Assembly: GCF_016811915.1 (NCBI RefSeq)
Contig: NZ_CP069127.1
Location: 3,943,001-4,007,000, forward strand
DNA from: Brevibacillus choshinensis
GTDB taxonomy: Bacteria; Bacillota; Bacilli; Brevibacillales; Brevibacillaceae
Reading direction: 5' to 3'
Length of the DNA stretch: 64,000 nt
How positions within the stretch are numbered: position 1 is the stretch's first letter; every line of letters begins with the position of its first letter. Positions 34,074-43,327 of the stretch are shown here, piece after piece. A program made the position numbers and the translations under genes. A model generated the notes under the pieces. It did no database searches. It was not told the DNA's origin and saw only the letters and a program-made list of their open reading frames with translations.

Positions 34074-35288
34074 ATGAATACTGGCAGCGTCGCTCATCGC
34101 GCTGACGATGCAGCAGCTTCCTCAAAACGATCAACGATTGCCTTGTACGCCCTCACACTCGGAGCTTTTGCCATTGGAATGACCGAATTCATCATCATGG
34201 GCTTGCTTCCCGAAGTAGCCGCCAATCTGCAGGTATCCATCCCGATGGTCGGGCTGCTGATTACCGGCTACGCGCTGGGAGTAGCAATAGGGGCTCCATT
34301 CATTACGATTGCCACCCATCGTCTGCCGCGAAAGGCGCTCCTGCTCCTGCTCATGGTGATTTTCATAGCGGGAAACGCTCTTGCAGCCCTCGCACCGAAC
34401 TATTCAGTCCTGATGCTTGCCCGTATTTTAGCAGCCCTTACCCACGGATCCTTTTTTGGCGTAGGCTCCGTCATCGCGTCGCAGCTGGTCCCGAAAGAAA
34501 AGCGCGCTGGCGCCATTGCGATTATGTTTACAGGACTGACCTTGGCGAACATTCTGGGTGTGCCTATCGGGACCTTTTTCGGCCAGGCTTACGGTTGGCG
34601 TTCTACATTTTGGCTCATTACCGTGATCGGGATCATCGCTTTGATTGGAATTATCGTACTCGTCCCCAAGGTCAAATCCGCATCCTCCAGTCTGAACCAA
34701 GAGCTCGGTGTGCTGCGCCGTCCTACTGTGCATGTAGCCTTATTGATGACCGTGTTCGGCTTTGGAGGAGTATTTACTGCCTTTACCTACATTGCGCCCA
34801 TATTAGTCGATATTACGGGCTTTTCACCCGGCTCGGTCTCTTACATCCTTGTGTTGTTCGGCGTGGGGATCACATTGGGAAATATTTATGGAGGAAAGCT
34901 CGCCGATCGCTCCTTGTTGCCTTCCCTGCTCGGCATTCTGCTCCTGCTTGCTGTGGTGCTTGCCCTTTTCAGCTTGACGGACCAAAATAAGATGCTGGCA
35001 CTGATTACGATATTCATTTTGGGTGTTGCGGCTTTCGGTACGGTGCCAGGGTTGCAGCTCCACATGCTGAATATGGCAAAGGAAGCTCCTACCCTCGCCT
35101 CCACGCTCAATATTGCCGCCTTTAATCTCGGAAACGCGATGGGAGCCTATATCGGAGGTGTCGTCATTGATGCTGGAATCGGCGGCGGCCTTCCCGCGGT
35201 TCCTTGGGTCGCTTCTCTGGTGACCGTCATCGGCATTCTGTTTACCCTGTGGGGCGCGCATCAACAAAAGCAAAAGCTCCGCGCATGA
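34074..35288 (+). CDS. MFS transporter, DHA1 family (drug/sugar efflux type)
   Basis: A 404-residue protein with 12 hydrophobic segments and the DHA1 marks TEFIIMGLLPEVAANLQVSIPMVGLLITGYALGVAIG and LTHGSFFGVGSVIASQLV. It resembles AraJ/YdhP-type exporters. AGGAGG precedes the ATG. It is followed on the same strand by a LysR regulator gene; regulation of the exporter by that protein is possible but not shown. Confidence 0.9.
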   Translation: MNTGSVAHRADDAAASSKRSTIALYALTLGAFAIGMTEFIIMGLLPEVAANLQVSIPMVGLLITGYALGVAIGAPFITIATHRLPRKALLLLLMVIFIAGNALAALAPNYSVLMLARILAALTHGSFFGVGSVIASQLVPKEKRAGAIAIMFTGLTLANILGVPIGTFFGQAYGWRSTFWLITVIGIIALIGIIVLVPKVKSASSSLNQELGVLRRPTVHVALLMTVFGFGGVFTAFTYIAPILVDITGFSPGSVSYILVLFGVGITLGNIYGGKLADRSLLPSLLGILLLLAVVLALFSLTDQNKMLALITIFILGVAAFGTVPGLQLHMLNMAKEAPTLASTLNIAAFNLGNAMGAYIGGVVIDAGIGGGLPAVPWVASLVTVIGILFTLWGAHQQKQKLRA

Positions 35289-35361
35289 AATCGAGGGGCA
35301 AGCATCACGCTTGTCCCTTCTTACCTATCAGATCTACGTTCGCTTGAGAGGAGCTATGAAA

Positions 35362-36237
35362 ATGGATTTTGAATGGTTTCGGAGCTTTATCAGCATTTAC
35401 AAGCACGGCTCTGTTTCAGAGGCAGCCAAGACGCGGATGATGACCCAGCCCGCCATGAGTCAGCACCTTGCTGCTCTCGAAGCAGAAGTCGGGGAACCGT
35501 TGTTTTCCCGAACCCCGCGAAAAATGGTCCCTACCGAGAGAGGAAAAGAGCTCTATACCCGTGTAGTCCCACTCATTGAAGGTTTAGAAGAGACGACGCA
35601 AAGCTTCAAAACATTGTCCTCGCCTTCCCTTCCCGTAGTAAAAATCGGGGCTGCACACGAGTTTTTCCGCGAAATGATCGCACCCTACGTGGTGGATTTT
35701 CCGATGCGTGTCGTGGCCCATTACGGGATCGCATCCGTCCTTCTCGATCTGCTCCTGGAAGAAAAGGTGGATGTGATTGTTACCTCGCAAAAACTGTCGG
35801 CTCCGGGTGTCGAGTACCTCCCCTACCTGCAAGAGGATTTCGTCATTGTGGCTCCCCACGACTTTCCCGAGCCTGCCTTTGACGATCCCAGGAAGTGGGA
35901 ATCATGGCTGTCCTCCCAGCCTTGGATCAGTTATGGATTGGAGCTTCCCATCATTCGCAGGTATTGGCGTGAGTATTTTCAAAAACGCCCCCAATTGCAG
36001 CTAGCGCACGTCCTGCCGGATTTGCACGCCATACTCAGCGCGATCGAACACGGTGCAGGTCTCAGTCTCCTGCCGACTTTTATGCTGGCGGAATCCTTGC
36101 AGGCAGGCAAGGCCAAAACCATTTACAGTACCTGCCAAGTCCACAATCAATTGTACCTGGCCTATTTGATCAAAAATCGGAATGCGCCCCATCTGAAAAC
36201 GGCGATCGAATCCCTTCGCAGCACGCTGAAAAAGTGA
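35362..36237 (+). CDS. LysR-family transcriptional regulator
   Basis: This protein of about 291 residues has an N-terminal winged helix-turn-helix FRSFISIYKHGSVSEAAKTRMMTQPAMSQHLAALEAEVGEPLFSR and a periplasmic-binding-like effector domain. I use the ATG at 35362, 8 bases after AGGAG; the ATG at 35356 is too close to it. It lies 73 bases downstream of the MFS gene; the small hairpin between (GGGGCAAGC/GCTTGTCCC at about 35293-35316) may be a weak terminator. Confidence 0.9.
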   Translation: MDFEWFRSFISIYKHGSVSEAAKTRMMTQPAMSQHLAALEAEVGEPLFSRTPRKMVPTERGKELYTRVVPLIEGLEETTQSFKTLSSPSLPVVKIGAAHEFFREMIAPYVVDFPMRVVAHYGIASVLLDLLLEEKVDVIVTSQKLSAPGVEYLPYLQEDFVIVAPHDFPEPAFDDPRKWESWLSSQPWISYGLELPIIRRYWREYFQKRPQLQLAHVLPDLHAILSAIEHGAGLSLLPTFMLAESLQAGKAKTIYSTCQVHNQLYLAYLIKNRNAPHLKTAIESLRSTLKK

Positions 36238-36263
36238 AAGGCCGCTATCAATGGATAGCAGCC
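36237..36263. terminator. terminator between convergent LysR and MerR genes
   Basis: AGGC-GCTATC / GATAGC-GCCT stem with a four-base loop; T-rich on the minus-strand side. Confidence 0.6.
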
Positions 36264-36271
36264 TCTCCCCC

Positions 36272-37033
36272 TTACTCCTTCCCTGCATACACCGCGACAG
36301 CCTCCTTCAGAAAAGCAGCCACTCCCGGTTGATCCTTGTCATAGTAAGCGGTGAAGCGCGGGTCATCTACGTACATTTGAGCGAGCCCCAAGTGCGCTTC
36401 CTTGCTATACTCCGGCCAATAAAAGCAAAGCCACTCGCGATGCAGCTCGACAGCCTTTTGCGCCAGCTCCCCGGCAGGATCTTTTGATTCAAAAGCTTTG
36501 GCCAGTGTCGCGTGGATCGCCTTCTCCAGCTCTTTGACCTTCGCGTATTCCTCCTCTGACATCCCTTTGAGCTTCTCATTCGATCGGTTGACTTGCTCGT
36601 CTCCGTATTTGGAGCGAATCTCCTCGCCGTACAGCTTTTCGTTCTCGTCTATCAGCTTTTGCTTGAAACCTTCGAATTTTTGCTTGTCACTCATAGATTG
36701 TTTCCCCTCTCTTTGCGCTAGCGTCTGATCGACATTGGCGATCAAGGCATCCAGCTGCGCTCGTTTTTCCAGGAGCTTTTTCCGATGCTCCCGCAGTGCC
36801 GCTTCGGCGTCAAAGGTCGGTGACGTGATGATTTCCTTGATTTCCTCCAAGCTCACACCCAGCTCTCGGTAAAAAAGGATTTGCTGCAAGCGATCGACCT
36901 CTGGCTGTCCGTAGATGCGATACCCAGACGAATTGATCCTCGCCGGCTTGAGAATCCCGATCTCGTCGTAGTATCGGAGCGTCCGGGTGCTGACACCCGC
37001 CAGGAGCCCCAGTTTTTGCACTGTATATTCCAT
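36272..37033 (-). CDS. MerR-family regulator with TipAS-type ligand domain
   Basis: The 253-residue protein starts with a MerR DNA-binding domain (YTVQKLGLLAGVSTRTLRYYDEIGILKPARI) and a coiled-coil dimer helix, then a TipAS domain with EKAIHATLAKAFESKDPAGELAQKAVELHREWLCFYWPEYSKEAHLGLAQMYVDDPRFTAYYD, typical of thiopeptide-binding TipAL regulators. The ATG at 37033 follows GGAGG. Its promoter has a 19-bp spacer containing a 21-bp dyad, so it likely activates its own gene and perhaps others on binding a drug. Confidence 0.92.
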   Translation of the reverse strand: MEYTVQKLGLLAGVSTRTLRYYDEIGILKPARINSSGYRIYGQPEVDRLQQILFYRELGVSLEEIKEIITSPTFDAEAALREHRKKLLEKRAQLDALIANVDQTLAQREGKQSMSDKQKFEGFKQKLIDENEKLYGEEIRSKYGDEQVNRSNEKLKGMSEEEYAKVKELEKAIHATLAKAFESKDPAGELAQKAVELHREWLCFYWPEYSKEAHLGLAQMYVDDPRFTAYYDKDQPGVAAFLKEAVAVYAGKE

Positions 37034-37055
37034 GGTCATCCCTCCTGACGAATTC

Positions 37056-37086
37056 ATCGTACACATTTACGGACCGTCAATGTCAA
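37056..37086 (-). promoter_or_regulatory. MerR-type promoter with operator in a 19-bp spacer
   Basis: On the minus strand TTGACA (37081-37086) and TACGAT (37056-37061) are 19 bases apart. The dyad ACATT-N-ACGG-N-CCGT-N-AATGT (37063-37083) fills the spacer, the classic MerR-activator geometry. Confidence 0.8.
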
Positions 37087-37125
37087 TGCATTTATTTTCC
37101 TCTACCAGTAGTGTTGGGCAGGCAG

Positions 37126-37161
37126 AAAAAGACTCATACCCAGTGCCGGGAATGAGTCTTT
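37126..37161 (-). terminator. terminator of the permease operon
   Basis: AAAGACTCAT / ATGAGTCTTT on the minus strand followed by TTTTTC. Confidence 0.85.
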
Positions 37162-37169
37162 GGTTCGTT

Positions 37170-38459
37170 TTAGGTTGTAGGCGCTCTCAGGCTCATTCGC
37201 CGTTTTTTCCACTCCCACACGTTTACAAGGACGAGAATTCCCACCGGGTACAAACCCGACCAGCCGAGGAAGGGATACAGCCCTAGCGAAACGACCAAGG
37301 AAATCCACGCGCACAGATGCCCCAACCGCGAATCACGCAGCAGCCGAACACCTGCCAGGCACCCTCCGATATAGGTGGCAAAAAAGGTAGCGTTCGGCAG
37401 TTGAATCAACTGGGAAAATGAAATCAGCCCGCTTGCCAGGACATAAAGCACCACGATGAACGAAATGGTGATAAAAGCGAGGCCGCCTATCGGGGTTTGG
37501 TATCGCGGATGCAGGAGCCCAAACCATTTCGGGGCGATCCCCTCCTGTGACAAGGCATATGCGATACGGGAAGCAGCACTCACGTACGCATTGGCAGACG
37601 CAATGCAGATAAATAGAGCTGTTACAGCGACGATCCAGCCCCCGATCGGGCCTAACGTTAGCTGTACCATGACGCTGAGGGATGCCCCCGATATCTGCTG
37701 TCCGTAGCTGTGTGTGCCGACAGTCAGAAACGCTACGCCAAAGTAAAGCAAAGCCACGACACCTGCACTCCACAAGACCCCGCGAATGGCATTTTTCTGC
37801 GGATTGACGAATTCCTGCGAAAGATGCGTGACCGCTTCCCATCCGATAAAGCACCAAAAAAGCAAAACCGCTGTCTGCATGACACTGAGCCAACCGTTCG
37901 GCATGAATGGGGAAAAGTTCTTCGCGTCGAAGTGAGGGATTGCAGTGCCAATTGCAAGCAAGATGATGGCCATGATGAGCGAAACGACTACGGTCTGCAC
38001 CTTGCCAGCCACATGCAGGCCAAACACATTCATACCGAGCACGATGAAAAAGATGAGTGCCGCAACCGCAATGGTCTGAACTTCTCCCCAGTTCATCAAA
38101 ATGGCGAAATACTTGGCCCCGGTTACAGCCAAGATCGGACCACCAATCGGCACAGCCAGAAGAAAAAACCAGCCGACCGCATTCCCGAAGCGATCCCCAA
38201 AGGCGAGCCTGACAAAATGGGAAACGCCACCAGAATGCGGATGTCGTGCAGATAACAACCCCATCGTAATGGCCATCGGGATCACCAGGATGGACATGAC
38301 CAGCCAAGCCACGATGGACGCCGGACCAGCTATATCAGCCGTCAGTCCCGGAATGAGCAGAATTCCCGATCCGACTACCGCACCAATGTAGAGCGCCACA
38401 ATCTGCGGCAACGAAAGCGTCTGGCGAAAAGCAGATTTCGTAGAATCTTGGTTCAACAC
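37170..38459 (-). CDS. APC-family amino acid permease
   Basis: The 429-residue, 12-segment permease has ALYIGAVVGSGILLIPGLTADIAGPASIVAW near residue 22, the substrate-binding GSGILLIPG, and FIGWEAVTHLSQEF, of the YjeH/YhdG-like APC group. The start is a GTG at 38459 or TTG at 38456, close behind GAGGG. The substrate amino acid is not known. It lies 18 bases after a DUF1272 gene. Confidence 0.88.
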   Translation of the reverse strand: MLNQDSTKSAFRQTLSLPQIVALYIGAVVGSGILLIPGLTADIAGPASIVAWLVMSILVIPMAITMGLLSARHPHSGGVSHFVRLAFGDRFGNAVGWFFLLAVPIGGPILAVTGAKYFAILMNWGEVQTIAVAALIFFIVLGMNVFGLHVAGKVQTVVVSLIMAIILLAIGTAIPHFDAKNFSPFMPNGWLSVMQTAVLLFWCFIGWEAVTHLSQEFVNPQKNAIRGVLWSAGVVALLYFGVAFLTVGTHSYGQQISGASLSVMVQLTLGPIGGWIVAVTALFICIASANAYVSAASRIAYALSQEGIAPKWFGLLHPRYQTPIGGLAFITISFIVVLYVLASGLISFSQLIQLPNATFFATYIGGCLAGVRLLRDSRLGHLCAWISLVVSLGLYPFLGWSGLYPVGILVLVNVWEWKKRRMSLRAPTT

Positions 38460-38477
38460 GATCCCTCGTTTCTTCCT

Positions 38478-38663
38478 TTAACGAATGGTTTTGATCCTCT
38501 TTGGTCTGCTGACTAGCTCGCCGCCGCAGTTGGGACAAATCCCTTCCATTTCATTTGTACATGTCGGGCAAAACGTGCACTCGTAACTGCAGATGAATGC
38601 AGCCTGATCCATCTCGAGATGCTTTTCACATCTTTCACAACTCGTTCTCATTTCCAATGCCAT
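38478..38663 (-). CDS. DUF1272 zinc-binding protein
   Basis: The 61-residue protein has six to eight cysteines in CxxC pairs (CERCEKHL, ICSYECTFCPTCTNEM, CPNCGGEL), as in DUF1272, a probable small zinc-ribbon protein. GGGAGG lies about 10 bases upstream of the ATG at 38663. It is the first gene in a two-gene unit with the permease. Confidence 0.85.
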   Translation of the reverse strand: MALEMRTSCERCEKHLEMDQAAFICSYECTFCPTCTNEMEGICPNCGGELVSRPKRIKTIR

Positions 38664-38710
38664 CAGATAAGTCCTCCCTTGTATAACCGCTACTTTCATC
38701 TTAATGATTT

Positions 38711-38737
38711 ACTGCCCCTCTAAAAGGGGCAGTTTTC
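38711..38737. terminator. hairpin upstream of the DUF1272 gene
   Basis: Perfect stem ACTGCCCCT / AGGGGCAGT with a five-base loop; TTTT follows on the plus strand although no plus-strand gene is visible before it. It could be a leader element of the minus-strand unit. Confidence 0.45.
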
Positions 38738-38869
38738 GATACTTTCATGAGGTCAGTTCGTTAGCTTGCTAATTGAACGTCTTTCCCATCTTCTGCTACG
38801 ATGGAAGTTGACCAAAACTTTCAAATACGCTCCCACACATCGATCACGAATCCCCTAGGAGGAAGACCC

Positions 38870-39229
38870 ATGACCGAAAAGCATTCCCCGGAGAAAATCG
38901 TGCAGCTTCAGTTAGATTACTATAACCAGCAGGATATAGACGGTTTTGTCTCCACCTATACACCCGATGTTCTCATCACGGAGCATCCGAGCGGAAACGT
39001 GCTTGTCCGCGGTGCTGAGGCATTGCGCGAAAGGTACGCAAAAATGTTCGCAGCCAACCCTGACAATCATGCCAAACTCGTCAATCGCATCACCTTTGGC
39101 CCATTTGTGATCGATCTGGAAGAAGTGAGCGGCCGTGATCAGCGGGAACCCTTTCAGGCTGTTGCCATCTATGAGGTGAGAAATCAGCTGATCAGCAGCG
39201 TGACCTTTCTGGAAAAGCGAGAAGAATAA
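38870..39229 (+). CDS. SnoaL/NTF2-like protein
   Basis: The 119-residue protein has the NTF2-like layout with LQLDYYNQQDIDGFVSTYTPDV and HPSGNVLVRGAEALRERYAKMFAANPDNHAKLVNRITFGPFVIDLEEV. Members are small-molecule isomerases, cyclases or ligand binders. CTAGGAGG precedes the ATG. It is monocistronic. Its specific activity is unknown. Confidence 0.8.
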   Translation: MTEKHSPEKIVQLQLDYYNQQDIDGFVSTYTPDVLITEHPSGNVLVRGAEALRERYAKMFAANPDNHAKLVNRITFGPFVIDLEEVSGRDQREPFQAVAIYEVRNQLISSVTFLEKREE

Positions 39230-39252
39230 GCCGGACTCCCGGCAGAAAAAAC

Positions 39253-39281
39253 AAATGCACCCAAATGGAGGGTGCATTTTT
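39253..39281. terminator. bidirectional terminator
   Basis: AAATGCACCC / GGGTGCATTT stem with flanking A and T runs between convergent genes. Confidence 0.85.
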
Positions 39282-39291
39282 CGCAGGGCAT

Positions 39292-39885
39292 TTATTTAAT
39301 CTTGATCCGATATGTATAATCTTCCGACATCAGCTTCGTCACCTGTTCTCGATTAGTCTGAACCGGGTAGGGAAGGCGGATGGAATCACCGAGAATGTAG
39401 TCTTTAAAGGTACCTTTCGTCTTTTTCAGGAGCTTGGTCGAGCTCGCCAGTACGGTCTGATCTTTGTTCAACATTTCTACGACGAGAACTGGCTCCCTTG
39501 GAAGATCCTTTTCGATCACGTAGACAAAGTCTAGATTGATGCCTCCCAGCAGCCTGCTGCTATCCAGTGACGTCATGATGTTATACTTCGGCTCAACCGA
39601 TACAAATTGAGCGGATTCGTTTAGGATCAACGGATACTTGGCATTCGCTACAGACAGATGGTAGGTTGCATTTTTCGCATCCCATTTCACTTCGTATCCG
39701 AGCGACTGCGCCAAAAGCTGAAGGGATACGTATGGCTGATTGTTGTGCATGATCACTGGCGATGAAGTCGTGTCAATCAGCCTGCCTTCTTCCTCGACGG
39801 TAATCTTGGGTGCGGCGGTCGCTGCAGCTGCAGGACTAGCCAAGGAGACGAGAAGGGCGAGGATTACAGGAATCTTTCCTTTCAT
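39292..39885 (-). CDS. secreted protein with copper-amine-oxidase-N-like stalk domain
   Basis: The 197-residue protein has a Sec signal peptide (KGKIPVILALLVSLASPAAAATA) and then a stalk-like domain PVIMHNNQPYVSLQLLAQSLGYEVKWDAKNATYHL, common in exported Paenibacillaceae proteins. The C-terminal half is beta-rich with VLVVEMLNKDQTVLASS. The ATG at 39885 has GGAGG upstream. Its function is unknown. Confidence 0.75.
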   Translation of the reverse strand: MKGKIPVILALLVSLASPAAAATAAPKITVEEEGRLIDTTSSPVIMHNNQPYVSLQLLAQSLGYEVKWDAKNATYHLSVANAKYPLILNESAQFVSVEPKYNIMTSLDSSRLLGGINLDFVYVIEKDLPREPVLVVEMLNKDQTVLASSTKLLKKTKGTFKDYILGDSIRLPYPVQTNREQVTKLMSEDYTYRIKIK

Positions 39886-39981
39886 AAGAAACCTCCCATA
39901 CAATTATCAATATTTTCCATATTTTAATTATTATCTACTCTCTCTTTGGAAAACAAGGGAAAAAACTCCTGATTTGGAAGA

Positions 39982-40233
39982 ATGAAACAGAAAGGGAAAC
40001 AGGCATGGATTCGATTACGCATACCTTGTTTGGATTGGCGCTGTACGGGGCAAAAAAGACAGGATCATGCCAATCTTTACTCGCTTTTCCACGGCAATCC
40101 AAAAGCACAGGCTCTCTATGAATGGGCGCCCTTTGTCGTCGTCATCGATAACGAAGAAACGCTGGGCATCTATGATCCTCGCTTTTATCGAAATCGCGAG
40201 TCATTCCTCCATGAATCCATCTCAAAAAAATAG
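39982..40233 (+). CDS. small ORF of unknown function
   Basis: The 83-residue ORF has WAPFVVVIDNEETLGIYDPRFYRNRE near the C-terminus, which reads like real protein, but its ribosome binding site (GGAAGA, 2-3 bases before ATG) is poor and no homologue is known to me. It precedes a terminator that mainly serves the opposite strand. Confidence 0.4.
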   Translation: MKQKGKQAWIRLRIPCLDWRCTGQKRQDHANLYSLFHGNPKAQALYEWAPFVVVIDNEETLGIYDPRFYRNRESFLHESISKK

Positions 40234-40252
40234 AGCGGAGATCTCTCCGCTC
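40224..40252 (-). terminator. terminator after the TIM-barrel-like secreted protein gene
   Basis: GAGCGGAG / CTCCGCTC stem followed on the minus strand by TATTTTTTT. Confidence 0.75.
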
Positions 40253-40279
40253 ATTGGCTTGCATGAAGTTCTCGCTTTC

Positions 40280-41164
40280 CTAATCACGCAGGACTTTCCA
40301 GTACTCGTAGGAATGTACGGCAATACCACCGTAGGAGGAGTGGTTTGCCATCAGCTCTGAAAGCTTGTCGATTTCTTGATTCATGTACTGTGTTCCTTCT
40401 TCGTAAAAGGAAACGTAATTGCCTTCACCGCTTTGCTTGGTTTCCACGCCGAGCAAGATTTTTTTCCCCAGCTCATCGGCCCAGCCGAGCTCCTGCGGGA
40501 CGAGGGAGGAAATACTGTTTGGACCTTCCGCTTGGTCACGGTAGGACATGATGGCCACATGGTCGTGCTGGGAGATGAGCCACTGGCTGAATGCGGTGTT
40601 TGGGAGCTTCGGCATCGCATATTTGTCGAGCCAGAAAGGAATGTCACAGCCGACCTCAAGCGCAGGATCCTGGTGGACAAGATCGAGGTACGCTTCTGCA
40701 TTTTCCCCCCATTGGCGAATGACCGATTCAGGATCCGCTTTCCATTCCGGGAGCAGGTACGGCTCAATGTCCAGATGCACACCACTGAATTTCTCATCTG
40801 CCGATACCCTTTGATTGTAGGTGTGTACCCAATCCACCATCGCGAGAACCCTGTTCTGATTGTCCTTCAATCCCCAGGTCGGACTCCCGGCCAATGCATG
40901 CACCTGCACTCCGTTTCGACGTGCTTCCCGAATGAAGGACTGATAGTAGGCAGGCTTTTGGGTCATGTCGATCCTCAAATAAAGCAGGTTCACTCCCTGT
41001 TCCCTACTAAACGTCAGAATCTCTTCCTGCTCAGAGGCGATCAGATTTGTGTGCCACAACCAGGTTGCTTTTCTCGTTTCTTTCTCAGGTGAAGAAAAAC
41101 CCGTTACAAGGAAAAATAATGAAAACAGACAAACGTATGCTACTGCGCGTGATGCTACTTTCAC
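40280..41164 (-). CDS. secreted glycosidase-like TIM-barrel protein
   Basis: The 294-residue protein has an N-terminal signal segment (VAYVCLFSLFFLVTGFSS) followed by beta-alpha units: ATWLWHTNLIA, GVNLLYLRIDMTQKPAYYQSF, VQVHALAGSPTWGL, FSGVHLDIEPYLLPEW (with a likely catalytic or substrate-binding acid pair), VAIMSYRD and GGIAVHSYEYWK. This order resembles glycoside-hydrolase-like TIM barrels of unknown type. The GTG start has AGGAGG 7 bases upstream. Activity is unproven. Confidence 0.7.
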   Translation of the reverse strand: MKVASRAVAYVCLFSLFFLVTGFSSPEKETRKATWLWHTNLIASEQEEILTFSREQGVNLLYLRIDMTQKPAYYQSFIREARRNGVQVHALAGSPTWGLKDNQNRVLAMVDWVHTYNQRVSADEKFSGVHLDIEPYLLPEWKADPESVIRQWGENAEAYLDLVHQDPALEVGCDIPFWLDKYAMPKLPNTAFSQWLISQHDHVAIMSYRDQAEGPNSISSLVPQELGWADELGKKILLGVETKQSGEGNYVSFYEEGTQYMNQEIDKLSELMANHSSYGGIAVHSYEYWKVLRD

Positions 41165-41310
41165 TCTGCTTCCTCCTGATGCAATTGAGGCAAAAATAGC
41201 ACAGCCTCAAGCCACGGTAATTTCCTACTTTACTCATATCGGCTGATTTTCCATTTTTATTAAATGGAAAAGTGGGCATTTGCCATAGGAGCGGATCCAT
41301 AGGTTCCCAA

Positions 41311-41354
41311 AACGAAAAGGCTACCCTTTCGATGAACACCATCAGGTAGCCTTT
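41311..41354 (-). terminator. terminator after the DinB gene
   Basis: AAAGGCTACC / GGTAGCCTTT on the minus strand followed by TTCGTTTT. Confidence 0.7.
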
Positions 41355-41431
41355 CCGGAATGGATTTATTGGATTCACATGCCATATACAATCTCCTTCA
41401 CAAACTCTTCCCGCAGAAGAAACGATTGAAG

Positions 41432-41905
41432 CTACCTGGCCATGTACTGCCGGTACGCTTCCTTCACCCGCTCAATCTGGGCGAGATGATCACGAACGTG
41501 CTCGACCCGGTACTCCAGCAATTGCGCAAAGGTGAAACGCCCCGCATCTGCATAGACCCCCACTCGCTCAGCTTGCTCGCTGGTCAGATGCTCCAAAATG
41601 GGCTGCATGCTGGCACGCAGTGTTTGAAACAAGAGCAAATGCTGTTCACGATCCAAACGATCATACCCCAGTTCGTCTACCCACGCGTCCTGGTCAAATG
41701 AAATCAGCAGCGGCTCGTGCTCAGCCAGCACTTTTCTCAGCCGATGCGTGGACAAGATCTCGGAATCCGCCACATGGATGATAATTTCATGAATGCTCCA
41801 TTTGCCCAAAGCGGGCTTAAAACGAATCTCCTCCTCGCTCAAGCCCTCAATGGCATCTCGAAGCATCGTGTATCCGCGCCCGTACTCTTCCTTGATTGCT
41901 TTCAT
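41432..41905 (-). CDS. DinB-family protein (YfiT-like metal-dependent)
   Basis: The 157-residue four-helix protein has WSIHEIIIHVADSEILSTHRLRKVLAEHEP and EHVRDHLAQIERVKEAYRQ with the His residues spaced as in DinB/YfiT metal sites. The ATG at 41905 has GGAGG 7 bases upstream. It is likely an S-transferase for a low-molecular-weight thiol; bacillithiol would be the usual partner in this group, which is inference. Confidence 0.85.
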   Translation of the reverse strand: MKAIKEEYGRGYTMLRDAIEGLSEEEIRFKPALGKWSIHEIIIHVADSEILSTHRLRKVLAEHEPLLISFDQDAWVDELGYDRLDREQHLLLFQTLRASMQPILEHLTSEQAERVGVYADAGRFTFAQLLEYRVEHVRDHLAQIERVKEAYRQYMAR

Positions 41906-42010
41906 GGCTTTTCCTCCTTTTCCACTGTCAATCATTTCCTCCCCTAAGTCTTCTCGCAGATGAATCCAAACTCCTCCCACACTGGACGAGACTGCTCTCA
42001 TGCACCCAAC

Positions 42011-42045
42011 AAAAAAACTGCCGACTCTTTTGCTCGGCAGTTTTT
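42011..42045 (-). terminator. terminator of ppaC
   Basis: CTGCCGA / TCGGCAG stem flanked by A and T runs. Confidence 0.85.
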
Positions 42046-42064
42046 CACCATGATCTATTGGTCC

Positions 42065-42997
42065 TTACAGGCTCGCAAAGGTGTCTGTCAGGATCGGTAC
42101 GATTTGCTTTTTGCGGGACACGACGCCTTTGAGGACAGCTTTGTTATCCACCAACGTCACGTTGTACGCTTTTTCAACGGCTTGCGTCGCAGTTCCGATC
42201 GCAACCGCCACAGAATCGTTGTTCAGGATGTCCGTCACGACGAATACGAACAGATCGAGACCCTTCTGCGCTACGATAGCGGAGATAGCGGCTTCCAGCT
42301 CTGCCTGGCGATCCAACACATCGTTTACGTCCACCGCATTTACTTGGGCGATTTCCACTTTTGCGTTGCCCATTTGGAATTCTTTCGCATCCAGGGACAA
42401 CAGCTCGGCAATGGTTTTATCGCTCAGATCTGCGCCTGCCTTCAGCATTTCCAGACCGTACTCTTCCAGTTTCACACCAGCGATTTCAGCCAGCTCATGA
42501 GCTGCCTTCACGTCTTGTTCGGTGCAAGTCGGGGACTTCAGGAGAAGGGTATCGGAGATGATCGCAGACAGCATCAGGCCCGCGATGTCCTTTGGAATCT
42601 CCACGCCGTTTTCCTTGTACAGCTTTTTCAGGATTGTCGTGGTGCAGCCAACTGGCTCTGCACGGAAGTAGAGTGGATTGCTTGTTTCGAAGTTGGCGAT
42701 GCGGTGGTGGTCGATTACTTCGACCACTCGCACTTGCTCGATGTCGCTCACGCTTTGCTGGCGCTCGTTGTGGTCAACGAGGATGACTTCGTTTACTTCA
42801 TTCGCTACGGTCTCCACCTGGCGAGGTGCTGCTACTTTGAAGTAGTCCAGTACGAACTGGGTCTCGCTGCTGACAACACCGAGGCGAACAGGCTCTACGT
42901 TCGCCCCCAGCCTGGTTTTCAGATCCGCGTATACCAGTGCAGAACAAATGGAATCCGTATCAGGATTTTTATGACCGAAAATGAGCTTTTTTTCCAT
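42065..42997 (-). CDS. ppaC: manganese-dependent inorganic pyrophosphatase (family II)
   Basis: The 310-residue DHH protein has [40 protein letters not shown] and the C-terminal [16 protein letters not shown], all diagnostic of PpaC. It hydrolyses pyrophosphate with Mn2+ or Mg2+. AAGGAG precedes the ATG and a good extended -10 promoter lies at 43032-43061. Confidence 0.97.
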   Translation of the reverse strand: MEKKLIFGHKNPDTDSICSALVYADLKTRLGANVEPVRLGVVSSETQFVLDYFKVAAPRQVETVANEVNEVILVDHNERQQSVSDIEQVRVVEVIDHHRIANFETSNPLYFRAEPVGCTTTILKKLYKENGVEIPKDIAGLMLSAIISDTLLLKSPTCTEQDVKAAHELAEIAGVKLEEYGLEMLKAGADLSDKTIAELLSLDAKEFQMGNAKVEIAQVNAVDVNDVLDRQAELEAAISAIVAQKGLDLFVFVVTDILNNDSVAVAIGTATQAVEKAYNVTLVDNKAVLKGVVSRKKQIVPILTDTFASL

Positions 42998-43031
42998 GAT
43001 CCATACTCCTTAGACTTGTTTTGGCGACAAA

Positions 43032-43061
43032 ATTATACCATAGGGTTTAGGATATTCCCAA
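43032..43061 (-). promoter_or_regulatory. promoter of ppaC
   Basis: On the minus strand TTGGGA (43056-43061), an 18-base spacer and an extended -10 TGGTATAAT (TATAAT at 43032-43037). Confidence 0.7.
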
Positions 43062-43327
43062 GTAACATTATAGGTTCAAACGCCTTGATTGGAAATAAGA
43101 ATAGCAGCCTGAACAGAGAAATTGTTCAGGCCCTTATGGCATTGTAATTTTTGGAGGGATTCTATGTATCTCCCGTTGCGAGCTCAGTAATCCGATTCCT
43201 GACATTTTCTCTGTATAATCCGCCGTGATAACAAACAACCGATTCGATGGGGAAGGCGGTCAGTTTCGCGATAGAAGCTTGAGCGGTTGCCCTCAATAAA
43301 CCGTTGGCTGCAATTCATATTGAGTTC

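Noticed and set aside
41960..43147. Long plus-strand open frame opposite ppaC
   Set aside because: Antisense of a certain gene, with no ribosome binding site or domain.
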